IMG/VR virus record: IMGVR_UViG_3300030012_000498
Span: 1-28,365 of that record
Origin: a virus
DNA length: 28,365 nt
Direction: 5' to 3' (one strand)
Under the pieces are notes generated by a model. The model did no database searches and was not told where the DNA came from. It saw only the letters and a list, made by a program, of their open reading frames with translations. Positions 7,832 through 15,116 of this stretch are shown here, piece after piece; the stretch's first letter is position 1; every line of letters begins with the position of its first letter. Made by a program: the position numbers and the translations under genes.

Positions 7832-8104
7832 ATGTCAGATATATTTAAACCAGAGAAGACAATTTGGAAGATGAAGGATGGCTCCTTCTTCGAAGGTTCA
7901 TTAGCAGAACTACCTAAATCTGGTGCTTCAAAAATTGCACAAGCAGGAAGAGAAGTATCTAAGAAATGGTTAAAAGAGCAAGGTTGGAAAGACGGTAAAA
8001 AAGCTCCAGCTAAGAAAGCTCCTGCTAAAAAAGCACCTGCTAAAAAAGCAGCACCTAAGAAAAAAGTCGAAACCAAAGCTGTCAAACCATCAGAAGATAA
8101 ATAA
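7832..8104 (+). CDS. small basic protein with histone-H1-like KKAPA tail
   Basis: A 90-residue protein. Residues 1-55 form a small folded part that looks mixed alpha/beta. From about 56 onward it becomes a disordered Lys/Ala/Pro tail made of repeated KKAPA units, like the tails of histone H1 and of bacterial histone-like proteins. Such tails bind nucleic acid without sequence preference. Lying directly after the major capsid gene, it may be a head-internal DNA-binding protein or a small head decoration protein with a charged tail. The ribosome-binding site is weak and the gene lies just past the terminator, so expression may be modest. The family is not recognised. Confidence 0.75.
   Translation: MSDIFKPEKTIWKMKDGSFFEGSLAELPKSGASKIAQAGREVSKKWLKEQGWKDGKKAPAKKAPAKKAPAKKAAPKKKVETKAVKPSEDK
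8000..8049 (+). repeat. 15-base tandem repeat coding KKAPA units
   Basis: Three consecutive 15-base units start at 8000, 8015 and 8030 (AAAGCTCCAGCTAAG and close variants), with a partial fourth from 8045. Unit differences are mostly in third codon positions, which points to selection on the peptide. The array lies inside the small basic protein gene and could change copy number by slippage or recombination. Confidence 0.85.
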
Positions 8105-8115
8105 GGAAGGCCTAA

Positions 8116-8760
8116 ATGGCTCTTTGTAGTTACACTGATGTGGAAACTTTCCTAGAAATAGATGTAGATTCTACATTACAAACGCATTTAACAAATACTT
8201 TTATCCCTTATGTTGACGCTGCAATTAAAAGATTTTTAGGATATGATGTTGAACAAGCAACATATACAGAAACTTTTGACGGCAATGAACAACAGGATTT
8301 ATTTTTAAGGCACATACCTGTTGCCTCTATTACTTCAGTGGTAGAAGATGGTAATACACTAACCTCTGGTAATACTAAAGACTATGTTCATTACGACAAC
8401 GGTAAATTAAGAAGAATAGTAATTCGTTGGTCTGGAATAAAACCTAAGAATGTAGTTGTTACTTATGTTGGCGGATATTCCTCATCTGATATACCAGACC
8501 AAATAAAATTAACATCTGCTCGTGCTGCCGCTAGATTGTTTATGACTTCTTTACAAACATCTGCAAAAGCTGATACAGGAACAGTAAGTTCTCATTTATC
8601 AGATAACACAGCTCAAACAGGATTTGATGTAGCACTTACAGAACGAATAGGAGATTACGATATATCATTTGCTGATGTAGTAATACAAAACTTACAACCT
8701 GTACTTACCACAGCAGACATGGCTATATTACAACCATTTAGGTCAAGATTTTTTGTATAA
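8116..8760 (+). CDS. head-tail connector (HK97 gp6-like adaptor)
   Basis: A 214-residue protein of the type that docks under the portal as the first neck ring. The N-terminal helical part begins CSYTDVETFLEI and contains the conserved-looking helix YVDAAIKRFLGY (33-44). A beta-rich middle follows (VASITSVVEDG and VVVTYVGGYSS), then a helical C-terminal half (about 135-155). This order matches HK97 gp6 and SPP1 gp15-type adaptors, and the position after the capsid genes agrees. It is longer than the usual 100-150 residues because of an extended C-terminal part. AAGGAAGG at 8103-8110 gives a strong ribosome-binding site. Confidence 0.82.
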   Translation: MALCSYTDVETFLEIDVDSTLQTHLTNTFIPYVDAAIKRFLGYDVEQATYTETFDGNEQQDLFLRHIPVASITSVVEDGNTLTSGNTKDYVHYDNGKLRRIVIRWSGIKPKNVVVTYVGGYSSSDIPDQIKLTSARAAARLFMTSLQTSAKADTGTVSSHLSDNTAQTGFDVALTERIGDYDISFADVVIQNLQPVLTTADMAILQPFRSRFFV

Positions 8761-8782
8761 TGAATATTAGGAGGATATTGAT

Positions 8783-9424
8783 ATGGTACATAGAAAAGCT
8801 CCTACTTTAGAAGAAGCAACAGAGTTATTTGCCAAAGAACCCGACAAAATGCTCAATGACTGGGCAGAAGAGTGGGGTGTCACACATGAACGAGTACGAC
8901 AATTAAGAATTGCTTCTGGTGTTCCTCAACGCGGTGCTTACAACGAAGATACTGCTAATACAATACTTGATATTATTAGAACAGGAAGAGGTGGATTATC
9001 TACACCTAGAACTTATGAAGAGGTCAACATTGGATATGAAAGATTCAAAAGCTGGATAGAAGAAGAAGAAGGCCTATCTGATAAAGTTCAACAAGCACAA
9101 AAAGAAGCAGAGAAATACTTAAAAGACCCAATTGAAAAACAATGCAAGTATTGTCGTCAATGGATAGAGGTACAAAATTTTAAGAGAAATCAAAAATACT
9201 TAGATGGTTATACAAAGTTTTGCGTTGCTTGTTTAGAAGTACTTAAAGCTAAGAAAGAAGAGCTTGGTGAAGAAAGAGTAAAAAATTGTTTATCTTGTAG
9301 AAAAGACTTGCCTACTTCAAAATTCACTAGAAATCCTAACTCAAAAGATGGTCTTAAATTATTTTGTAAAGATTGTCACAAAACAGAGAAAAGAAAGAAA
9401 AGGCGTAGAAATGCCCAGATATGA
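8783..9424 (+). CDS. helix-turn-helix protein with two zinc modules
   Basis: A 213-residue protein, probably DNA- or RNA-binding. Residues 23-50 look like a helix-turn-helix (MLNDWAEEWGVTHERVRQLR). Two zinc modules follow with identical spacing, C-x2-C-x22-C-x2-C: Cys121, 124, 147, 150 and Cys169, 172, 195, 198. Both share a pattern of CxxC, a hydrophobic-Phe position, an Asp-Gly turn and CxxC, so they probably arose by duplication. Single modules of this kind occur at the front of some phage HNH/endonuclease VII-like proteins, but no nuclease motif is seen here. The C-terminus is very basic (KRKKRRR). The AGGAGG site at 8769-8774 is strong. It lies between neck genes, where it is not expected, and may be a late regulator or accessory gene. 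Confidence 0.82.
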   Translation: MVHRKAPTLEEATELFAKEPDKMLNDWAEEWGVTHERVRQLRIASGVPQRGAYNEDTANTILDIIRTGRGGLSTPRTYEEVNIGYERFKSWIEEEEGLSDKVQQAQKEAEKYLKDPIEKQCKYCRQWIEVQNFKRNQKYLDGYTKFCVACLEVLKAKKEELGEERVKNCLSCRKDLPTSKFTRNPNSKDGLKLFCKDCHKTEKRKKRRRNAQI

Positions 9425-9656
9425 ACATCAATGTATCAAGCATAAATGTTATTTTGAGTTTGAAGTAACTTACTCAATACACGAAGACCCTTTAATTAAA
9501 TGTCCTAAGTGTGAATCTCATACTAAAAGACTTATTGGTAAGAATGTTATGTTTGAAACACCGATAGATGTAGAATGGGAAAAAGACCCTAGTGATTTAA
9601 GTGAGAAATCATTTAGGCAATTTGAAAAAGCAAAGAAGCAAAAATTTAGATGGTAA
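9411..9656 (+). CDS. small zinc-ribbon protein, FmdB-like
   Basis: An 81-residue protein beginning MPRYEHQC, as FmdB-type regulatory zinc-ribbon proteins do. The likely zinc ligands are Cys8, His11 (or Cys13), Cys31 and Cys34. The first knuckle is altered from the usual CxxC. The start is ATG 9411, inside the end of the previous gene in another frame. An in-frame ATG at 9348 would add 21 residues with no resemblance to the family. The tail (50-81) is highly charged. Its stop overlaps the start of the AIPR-like gene, so the three zinc/AIPR genes appear to be one translational unit. Zinc ribbons of this type occur in many phages without known function. Confidence 0.72.
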   Translation: MPRYEHQCIKHKCYFEFEVTYSIHEDPLIKCPKCESHTKRLIGKNVMFETPIDVEWEKDPSDLSEKSFRQFEKAKKQKFRW

Positions 9657-10828
9657 GAGACGAATTAGAACAAATACAAAATGGTAACGGAAGATACTTC
9701 TTTAGTTTTCATTCTTACAATATAAGCAAAGACCCTGTCAACACAAATGTATTTACTATAAATGCTTTAGTTCCTGTAAAACAATTCGCTATAGATAGAC
9801 CTAATCTAAAACAATTACTACCTACACATCCAGATGTTAAAGATAGACCTATATATCAAAGTGAAAAGCAAAACTTTTTACGAGCACTAAAAGACAATGA
9901 AGGAGAAATAAATATATTTCATCATAGAAGTCAAGGTATAACTTTATTTTGTGAAGAAGTAAAAATAGAAGAAGATAGAAAATTATTAGAAATCAATATT
10001 AAAGATTATTACAAAGAAGGAATTATTGATGGTTCTTACATATATGAATGCTTAAAAGATATTCCTACTGAAGATTTACCTAAGAAGTGTTATATAAAAT
10101 TAGAAATACTTGTAGGGTTACATCACAGACATGCCGAAGATATTATTAAATCTAGGAATGTAAAAATTAGAAAAGATAGAAAAACACACCTCACTAAATC
10201 AGAAGTTGAATGGATAAATGATTGTATTGATGATACACCTTACAAAGACAAAATAGACCACGCAACTGTCTTGTCTTTAATTAATTTGTTTAGAAATAAT
10301 AAATATGATTCTCAAATAGATGACCAACCTATCAAAAGTTATTCAGATAAAAATATGATTGTTGAAGATTATCAAAAGAACAAAGATGATTACAAAGCTT
10401 TTGCTGACATACTAAAAGATATACTTTATCTATACGACTATACAAATGTAACAGGTCAAGAGCTATGGTCAGAAAAGAAAGGTACTCTTGGTAGTTCCGG
10501 TATATCACTCCCCTACAAACAAAAAAATTACGAGTTTCCCATGATGAAGAAAAAGCTAGATTATAAGTTTCATGACGCAGTTGTGTATCCTTTGTTAAAT
10601 GGACTAAGAATGTATGTAATCTTTTTAGATGGTAAAGCTAAATGGTCTAAAGACTTTGACAAAATATTAAATATCTACAAAATCCTTTTACCCGAACTAA
10701 TTAAAATAACAAGAGACCACAATAAACAAATAGGATATAATGTTCATCTTCTTGGTAAAAGCAAATTACTTTACAGTATTATTTACAAAGAACTTCTCAT
10801 GGGAGACATGTTAAATCAATTTCAGTAA
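9650..10828 (+). CDS. AIPR-like protein (abortive-infection family), accessory
   Basis: A 392-residue protein with the core layout of AIPR-type proteins, a family named for abortive infection and phage resistance. The matches are INIFHHRSQGITLF (87-100), like the family's 'F..NNGI.I' strand; GIIDGSYIYECL (124-135), like its 'GIIDGGHTY' loop; and LEILVGLHHRHAEDIIKSRN (151-170), like its 'V.VLVG....EIA.ARN' segment. The loop His and the ARN motif are altered, so any enzymatic role is unsure. The C-terminal 200 residues are helical and not recognised. It starts in an overlap with the zinc-ribbon gene, sits between two neck genes and looks richer in A than its neighbours, all fitting an acquired accessory gene. 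Superinfection exclusion or competition with other phages is conceivable. The family call rests on motif memory only. Confidence 0.62.
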   Translation: MVRDELEQIQNGNGRYFFSFHSYNISKDPVNTNVFTINALVPVKQFAIDRPNLKQLLPTHPDVKDRPIYQSEKQNFLRALKDNEGEINIFHHRSQGITLFCEEVKIEEDRKLLEINIKDYYKEGIIDGSYIYECLKDIPTEDLPKKCYIKLEILVGLHHRHAEDIIKSRNVKIRKDRKTHLTKSEVEWINDCIDDTPYKDKIDHATVLSLINLFRNNKYDSQIDDQPIKSYSDKNMIVEDYQKNKDDYKAFADILKDILYLYDYTNVTGQELWSEKKGTLGSSGISLPYKQKNYEFPMMKKKLDYKFHDAVVYPLLNGLRMYVIFLDGKAKWSKDFDKILNIYKILLPELIKITRDHNKQIGYNVHLLGKSKLLYSIIYKELLMGDMLNQFQ

Positions 10829-10848
10829 TCGTGTAGTAAAGTATAGGT

Positions 10849-11187
10849 ATGCCTTTACGAACAAGAAACTTACCGGATACTTGCACTATTCAAACTGTAT
10901 CAGAAACGGCTGTTGATGAGAGAGGTTTACCTAGTTCATCATGGGCTGATACTTACACAAGTGTAAAAGCAAAGTTTGAAAGTCAAGGAATAGAAGAAGA
11001 CAGAGATGGTAGAAATACTACTATTGAAACATTTGGTATCTATATAGAGCCGGGTGTTACCATTGTTCCGGGAGATAGACTGGTAAAGGGCGGAACTGAA
11101 TATCATGAAATTATAAGTGTTCAACAAGTTAAAGACAGATATGGGAAGGAGTGCTACAAGTATCTGCAAACTCTAGTTAGAACCTAA
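10849..11187 (+). CDS. head closure protein (head-tail joining)
   Basis: A 112-residue small beta-barrel protein of the head-closure (SPP1 gp16 / HK97 gp7-like) group. It forms the ring below the connector that stops DNA leaking and joins the tail. Family-like features are an N-terminal DTCTIQTVSETAVDERGLP (10-28), the central VKAKFESQGIEED (39-51), and the C-terminal VPGDRLVKGGTEYHEIISV (72-90). The length is normal. It resumes the neck gene order interrupted by the zinc/AIPR insert. The ribosome-binding site is poor. The stop overlaps the next start (TAATG at 11187). Confidence 0.83.
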   Translation: MPLRTRNLPDTCTIQTVSETAVDERGLPSSSWADTYTSVKAKFESQGIEEDRDGRNTTIETFGIYIEPGVTIVPGDRLVKGGTEYHEIISVQQVKDRYGKECYKYLQTLVRT

Positions 11188-13196
11188 TGCCTCAGTACTT
11201 CAGATTTTTCAAAGAGGGCGTTCAACTCAACAAGCCTAAATCTAATGCTGGTCGTTCTGGTGGAATGATTGGTGGATTTCGTTCTCGTTTATATTCATTT
11301 GGTAAAACAGCTGGTGATATTAACGCTGTTGCACAATCACCATTTATAAAAAATGCAAGAAGACAAGCCTATGGTGTTGCAAGAGGAGCAGGTTTCGTAT
11401 CTTCTGTATTTGGTGGAGATTTTAAAAAACAATATGGTTCTACTCAATCTTTGCTACTTCGTGGTGCAAGGGTAGGTGTAGGTAGAGTTTCTGGTATGGC
11501 TATAAATCAAGTTGTACCTAAATCTTTGGGTCCTGTATTTGGTCGTATAGCAAGAAGACAATTAGGTTCTTATGTATCTAAAAGTCCTTGGTATCAATTG
11601 GCTAATAAAAAAATACAATCTACTTTAACTGGTGTTTTTCACTCAGACGCTATGCCTCATTATCACCATGTAGTAAGCGAAATGAATATTCAACAAGTTT
11701 TAGATTTACAAATAGAAAGAACTGCACAATTAATAAAAGCTAGTGCTCCAGATATATCTTCTGGACAATATATGCTTGGTGTTGGTGCTAGTGAATTAGG
11801 AATAAATATAGCTGATAAAAGACTCAATCAAACTCAATATGATGAAGAAAAAGGTATGAGTTTTGAAGAAAACTATAAACTTAAAACATTGAAGTCTTAC
11901 TCAAATACAGGAACTAAAGCTAATCCTGTGATATCTAAAGAGTATGTGGAAATGGATATATTTGGATTTACTGAGCCGGGTAAAGCTAGAGAGTTACTAT
12001 TAAAGTCTGTTCAAACTAATTATGTAAGACCACCGAAAGGAAATAAACAATTACTTCGTGGTGATGTAAGAGTAGGTACAAGTAGAAAAAATGGTCAATA
12101 TGCTGATTTATTTCCATGGATATGGTTAGTTGAATATGGTGGACCTATAAGTCAAACTGTATCTAGTTGGAGCAGAAAAGATAACAAACCTGTCACAAAA
12201 GATGTCAAAAAATATATACCTCCAACATTATTTGTAACTAGAGCTGTAAAATCTGTAAACAGTATGAAATTCAAAGGTGCAAATGTAACAGTCAATATGA
12301 AAACACCAAGAGTTGGTGGTATGAAAAACCCAGTAGAGTTAATGAATAACATACTAGGACAAAGAGGTCAATATAACGAAATGATTAAAAAAGGTGGCTT
12401 AGCTATAGAAAAAGACGGAAAGTTATCTTATAGACCTAAAAGTTTGTTAGCTGCTATGAACAGAAAAGGTAGAGGTAGACATTTTAATCAAGGTGTAAAA
12501 CTTGATAATGTAGCTGGTAGAAATAGAAGATTTTATAAATACAATAAATCTCACGATATTGCTGGTGTTAAAATACATAGCACTCATGGTGTTTCTTACT
12601 CTCAAGAACTACAAGACGCTATTGGAATAAGTTTTAGTCCCGCAGAAATTAAAGCGACAGTTAACTTTAAGAATGTAGGAAAAATTAAAGGTGGAGTAAA
12701 TGCTAGAGAAAAATTCTTAACTGACTTACTTACTGGTAAAAACCCTAATAAAAGAGGTGGTGGTTACAGAGAAGGTGTTCTACACAATGTTGAAATGCTT
12801 GAAGATACTTATGGAGATAAAGCATTTGCAGGTACACAGGCTTCTGATTTTATGGACTTTGACTCATTGGATATTAGCGGTGACACTGGTTATGGAAAAA
12901 TCAAAGGTGCAAGACTATCTAAATATATACAAAAAAATTACAATGTACGCGTTACAAGAAAGAAAGGTGGTAGAGGCTCTGGTGCTTATGAAGTAGTTAT
13001 GACTGCTAAAAACTCTAAGAGACCTAAGAGGCAAGGAAGTGCTTCCGATAAAAGATACGAAAAAGGTGCAAAAAGACCACTTAGAAAATCTAATGCTGCT
13101 ACAAGAAAAGCTGCTAAAGCAATGGTTGAAAACGCTAACTATGAAGAAATAGTATCTGCTGCTAACTTCTTCTATGACGCTGAAAATAACTTTTAG
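11187..13196 (+). CDS. enlarged HK97-gp10-like neck or tail-completion protein
   Basis: A 669-residue basic protein. Around 305-355 it has ADLFPWIWLVEYGGP followed by YIPPTLFVTRAVKS, the signature arrangement of HK97 gp10-type proteins (a 'VEYG' strand and a proline-led terminal helix), which act at the head-tail junction or in tail completion. Family members are usually 110-160 residues, so about 500 residues are extra. Residues 20-150 are Gly/Arg-rich and might associate with membranes or nucleic acid. Residues 450-669 are rich in Lys, Arg and Gly and contain several GxGxY-type turns. The gene order (closure, gp10, terminator) supports the assignment. No break or frameshift is seen. The extra parts are not recognised. 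Confidence 0.68.
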   Translation: MPQYFRFFKEGVQLNKPKSNAGRSGGMIGGFRSRLYSFGKTAGDINAVAQSPFIKNARRQAYGVARGAGFVSSVFGGDFKKQYGSTQSLLLRGARVGVGRVSGMAINQVVPKSLGPVFGRIARRQLGSYVSKSPWYQLANKKIQSTLTGVFHSDAMPHYHHVVSEMNIQQVLDLQIERTAQLIKASAPDISSGQYMLGVGASELGINIADKRLNQTQYDEEKGMSFEENYKLKTLKSYSNTGTKANPVISKEYVEMDIFGFTEPGKARELLLKSVQTNYVRPPKGNKQLLRGDVRVGTSRKNGQYADLFPWIWLVEYGGPISQTVSSWSRKDNKPVTKDVKKYIPPTLFVTRAVKSVNSMKFKGANVTVNMKTPRVGGMKNPVELMNNILGQRGQYNEMIKKGGLAIEKDGKLSYRPKSLLAAMNRKGRGRHFNQGVKLDNVAGRNRRFYKYNKSHDIAGVKIHSTHGVSYSQELQDAIGISFSPAEIKATVNFKNVGKIKGGVNAREKFLTDLLTGKNPNKRGGGYREGVLHNVEMLEDTYGDKAFAGTQASDFMDFDSLDISGDTGYGKIKGARLSKYIQKNYNVRVTRKKGGRGSGAYEVVMTAKNSKRPKRQGSASDKRYEKGAKRPLRKSNAATRKAAKAMVENANYEEIVSAANFFYDAENNF

Positions 13197-13212
13197 ATGA
13201 TACGATACACTT

Positions 13213-13710
13213 ATGGGTATAAAAGCAGTAGGCTCACAATTTGACCAATCACAAAAGTTTCCGCCAGACGCGGAAATAATCTTTCGTGAATGGTGCGTTA
13301 ATACAACCGCTATTACAGATATATGCAGTACAAGAGTAGCAACTCGTTTAGCTCGTAGTGCAGATTTACCATTTTTAACTATATTTAACGCTGGTGGAAC
13401 ACTTATGCAACCTAACTCAGAAGCCGCAATTACAGGGGCTGCAATCACAGTTGACGCTTATGCAGGCCGGTGGGGGAGTGGTGGTACTACTTCTCAACCA
13501 GATTATGCAAATGCTTACGCTTTAGCTAATGCTGTAGCTGCTTCTGCTTTCAAGATGAAGAGTACAAGAGTTAAAACACCCACTACTAATACTTCCGCTG
13601 TAATTTACAACATGGAAGTACAAGGACTTCCTACTCGTATAGAAGAGACTGAAACGGGATTGGGACATTATCAGCTATCATTAATAATGTATTATCGAGG
13701 ATTAGATTGA
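13213..13710 (+). CDS. tail terminator / minor tail protein (DUF3168-like)
   Basis: A 165-residue protein with the shape of tail terminators, which cap the tube and bind the neck. It shows AEIIFREWCVNTTAITDI (20-37), then RVATRLARSADLPFLTIFN (41-59), a Gly-rich strand and ITVDAYAGRWGSGG (77-90), a helix (99-114) and a final beta hairpin (131-165). The order and position between the gp10-like and major tail genes fit HK97/lambda gene order. It begins 16 bases after the previous stop with a weak ribosome-binding site. Confidence 0.78.
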   Translation: MGIKAVGSQFDQSQKFPPDAEIIFREWCVNTTAITDICSTRVATRLARSADLPFLTIFNAGGTLMQPNSEAAITGAAITVDAYAGRWGSGGTTSQPDYANAYALANAVAASAFKMKSTRVKTPTTNTSAVIYNMEVQGLPTRIEETETGLGHYQLSLIMYYRGLD

Positions 13711-13711
13711 T

Positions 13712-14002
13712 ATGAGTAAAAAGAATAAGAATAAAAAAGTAGAAGTTAAAATCAACCCTTTGTTGTTGGAGAAAACTACTGTTCGAGATACTGAAACAGG
13801 AATAGTCTTCAACCATAATAGTTGGGTAGAGATAGACAAGGTTATCTGGGAGCGCCTTCAAGAAGCTACTTATAAACAGGGAACACAAAAAATCGCTGTT
13901 TTAATAGCTAATGAGGAAGAATCAGATGACTCATCAGCAGGGGACGACAAGGAACCTGTTGAAGAGGTAGTGGAAGACTTCTTTATAGCTGAAGAAGAAT
14001 AA
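13712..14002 (+). CDS. small hypothetical protein with basic start and acidic end
   Basis: A 96-residue protein that I do not recognise. The first ten residues are Lys-rich, residues 11-70 look folded, and the last 25 are almost all Asp, Glu and small residues (EESDDSSAGDDKEPVEEVVED). It starts two bases after the terminator stop with GAGG at 13697-13700 upstream. Located between the tail terminator and the major tail protein, it may be a minor tail or assembly factor. Nothing in the sequence shows its activity. Confidence 0.75.
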   Translation: MSKKNKNKKVEVKINPLLLEKTTVRDTETGIVFNHNSWVEIDKVIWERLQEATYKQGTQKIAVLIANEEESDDSSAGDDKEPVEEVVEDFFIAEEE

Positions 14003-14008
14003 CGACAA

Positions 14009-14065
14009 AGCTGAAATCGACTTGAAAAAGTCGGCTGAGCTCAGCTGATAAGTATAAGTATAAGA
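14009..14065 (+). promoter_or_regulatory. compound hairpin and hexamer repeat before the major tail gene
   Basis: CGACTT (14018-14023) pairs with AAGTCG (14028-14033) around a GAAA tetraloop of the GNRA type. AGCTGA (14009-14014) can pair with TCAGCT (14041-14046) to enclose it. GCTGAGCTCAGC (14034-14045) is also a perfect 12-base palindrome, so alternative folds exist. ATAAGT then repeats two and a half times (14048-14065). No T tract follows, so this is not a usual terminator. It may stabilise or process mRNA ahead of a highly expressed gene. Confidence 0.6.
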
Positions 14066-14083
14066 TAGTTAGGAGACATAAAA

Positions 14084-14737
14084 ATGTCATATAATACAAG
14101 CGGTACTATATCCGAAGTATTAATTGGTACTGGTGTTCTCTATTACAAAGATAGGACTACAACATCTTTAGCATGGCCGGGTGATGATAGCCAAAACTTC
14201 AAACTCCCTACAAGCATGACACCTGCTTGGGAAGAAGTAGGCTACTCAGAAGATGGCTGGACATTAGAAGTTGATAAAACTTTTGAAGATGTCATGGTTG
14301 CAGAAGAAGTAGACCCTATTAAAACTCTTAAGTCAGCACAAGAAGTAAGACTAACTGGTGAGCTTTCACAAGCTGCACAGAATAAGTTACAAATAGCAAT
14401 GGGTGGTGGTACCATCACAGAAGACGATACAACCAATTTCGGTTCTGGATATGATGTATATCTACCTCCATTGTCTGATACTTTCACAGAGTATGCACTT
14501 ATTTTACATACAGATGGTCCTGCCGGTGCAGACAGACAGTTCCACATTCCTAGAGCAGTGAATGTTGGTTCTTTCGCAATGGCTCACCAAAAGGCTCCAG
14601 CTAAAGTAAGTTTGGCTACAGAATTTAAAGTTCTTGTACCAGACTCAACTTTAAATGTTGGAACTTCTGGCGGTGCGTACTACTTGTTCAGAGTTGTAGA
14701 TAACACTAACGATACTGACGAGTTAGATATTAACTAA
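14084..14737 (+). CDS. major tail protein (tail tube)
   Basis: A 217-residue beta-rich protein that forms the non-contractile tail tube. The N-terminus (SYNTSGTISEVLIGTGVLYY), the central GYSEDGWTLEVDKTFEDVMV (53-72) and the following alternation of strands with a single helix (SQAAQNKLQIAM, 95-106) fit tube proteins of siphoviruses. AGGAG at 14071-14075 gives strong initiation, fitting a gene needed in many copies. Its place just before the tail chaperone pair and tape measure is diagnostic. A short C-terminal stretch, about 190-217, may be surface-exposed. No Ig-like domain is fused. Confidence 0.9.
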   Translation: MSYNTSGTISEVLIGTGVLYYKDRTTTSLAWPGDDSQNFKLPTSMTPAWEEVGYSEDGWTLEVDKTFEDVMVAEEVDPIKTLKSAQEVRLTGELSQAAQNKLQIAMGGGTITEDDTTNFGSGYDVYLPPLSDTFTEYALILHTDGPAGADRQFHIPRAVNVGSFAMAHQKAPAKVSLATEFKVLVPDSTLNVGTSGGAYYLFRVVDNTNDTDELDIN

Positions 14738-14759
14738 ATTAACGATTGGAGAATAAAAA

Positions 14760-15116
14760 GTGGATAAATATAAAGACTTTGACGAGGCTTTAGAAGCTGA
14801 CAATATATTAAAATTGCAGATGAAGGTAGCAGGAAAAACATACGATTTACCTGCTGTCCTTCCTGCAAAAGCAGTCCTTTCACAAATGAAGATGGCGGAA
14901 GAGGGAAACCAAAGCTTATCTTCAATTGCTGAGTGGGTGGAGTCAATAGTGGGTAAAGATAATTTCAACTCAATGCTTGACGATGGTATAGGTTGGGAAA
15001 AGCTAAACGACATACTTATATGGTTGTTAGAAGCTTATGGCCTAGCTACACCAGACGAAGTAGAGGCAGAAGTTGCTGCTAAAGCTGAAACCGAAGAGGG
15101 TGATAGCCCAAAATAA
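14760..15116 (+). CDS. tail assembly chaperone, short form (lambda G analogue)
   Basis: A 118-residue acidic helical protein, the unshifted product of the tail chaperone gene. It starts with GTG at 14760, supported by GGAG at 14748-14751 at eight-base spacing. Members of this group bind the tape measure during assembly and are absent from the finished tail. The beginning (FDEALEADNILKLQMKVAGK), the helical body and the acidic end are as expected, as is the place between tube and tape measure. The last codons before TAA form a slippery site from which the longer form is made. Confidence 0.88.
   Translation: MDKYKDFDEALEADNILKLQMKVAGKTYDLPAVLPAKAVLSQMKMAEEGNQSLSSIAEWVESIVGKDNFNSMLDDGIGWEKLNDILIWLLEAYGLATPDEVEAEVAAKAETEEGDSPK

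Noticed and set aside
9348-9410. Upstream ATG extension of the zinc-ribbon gene
   Set aside because: The added 21 residues do not resemble the family. MPRYEHQC at 9411 is the expected N-terminus.
12915-13448. 177-codon reverse-strand frame
   Set aside because: It overlaps two well-supported forward genes and has a non-protein-like composition (Ser, Phe, Cys runs).
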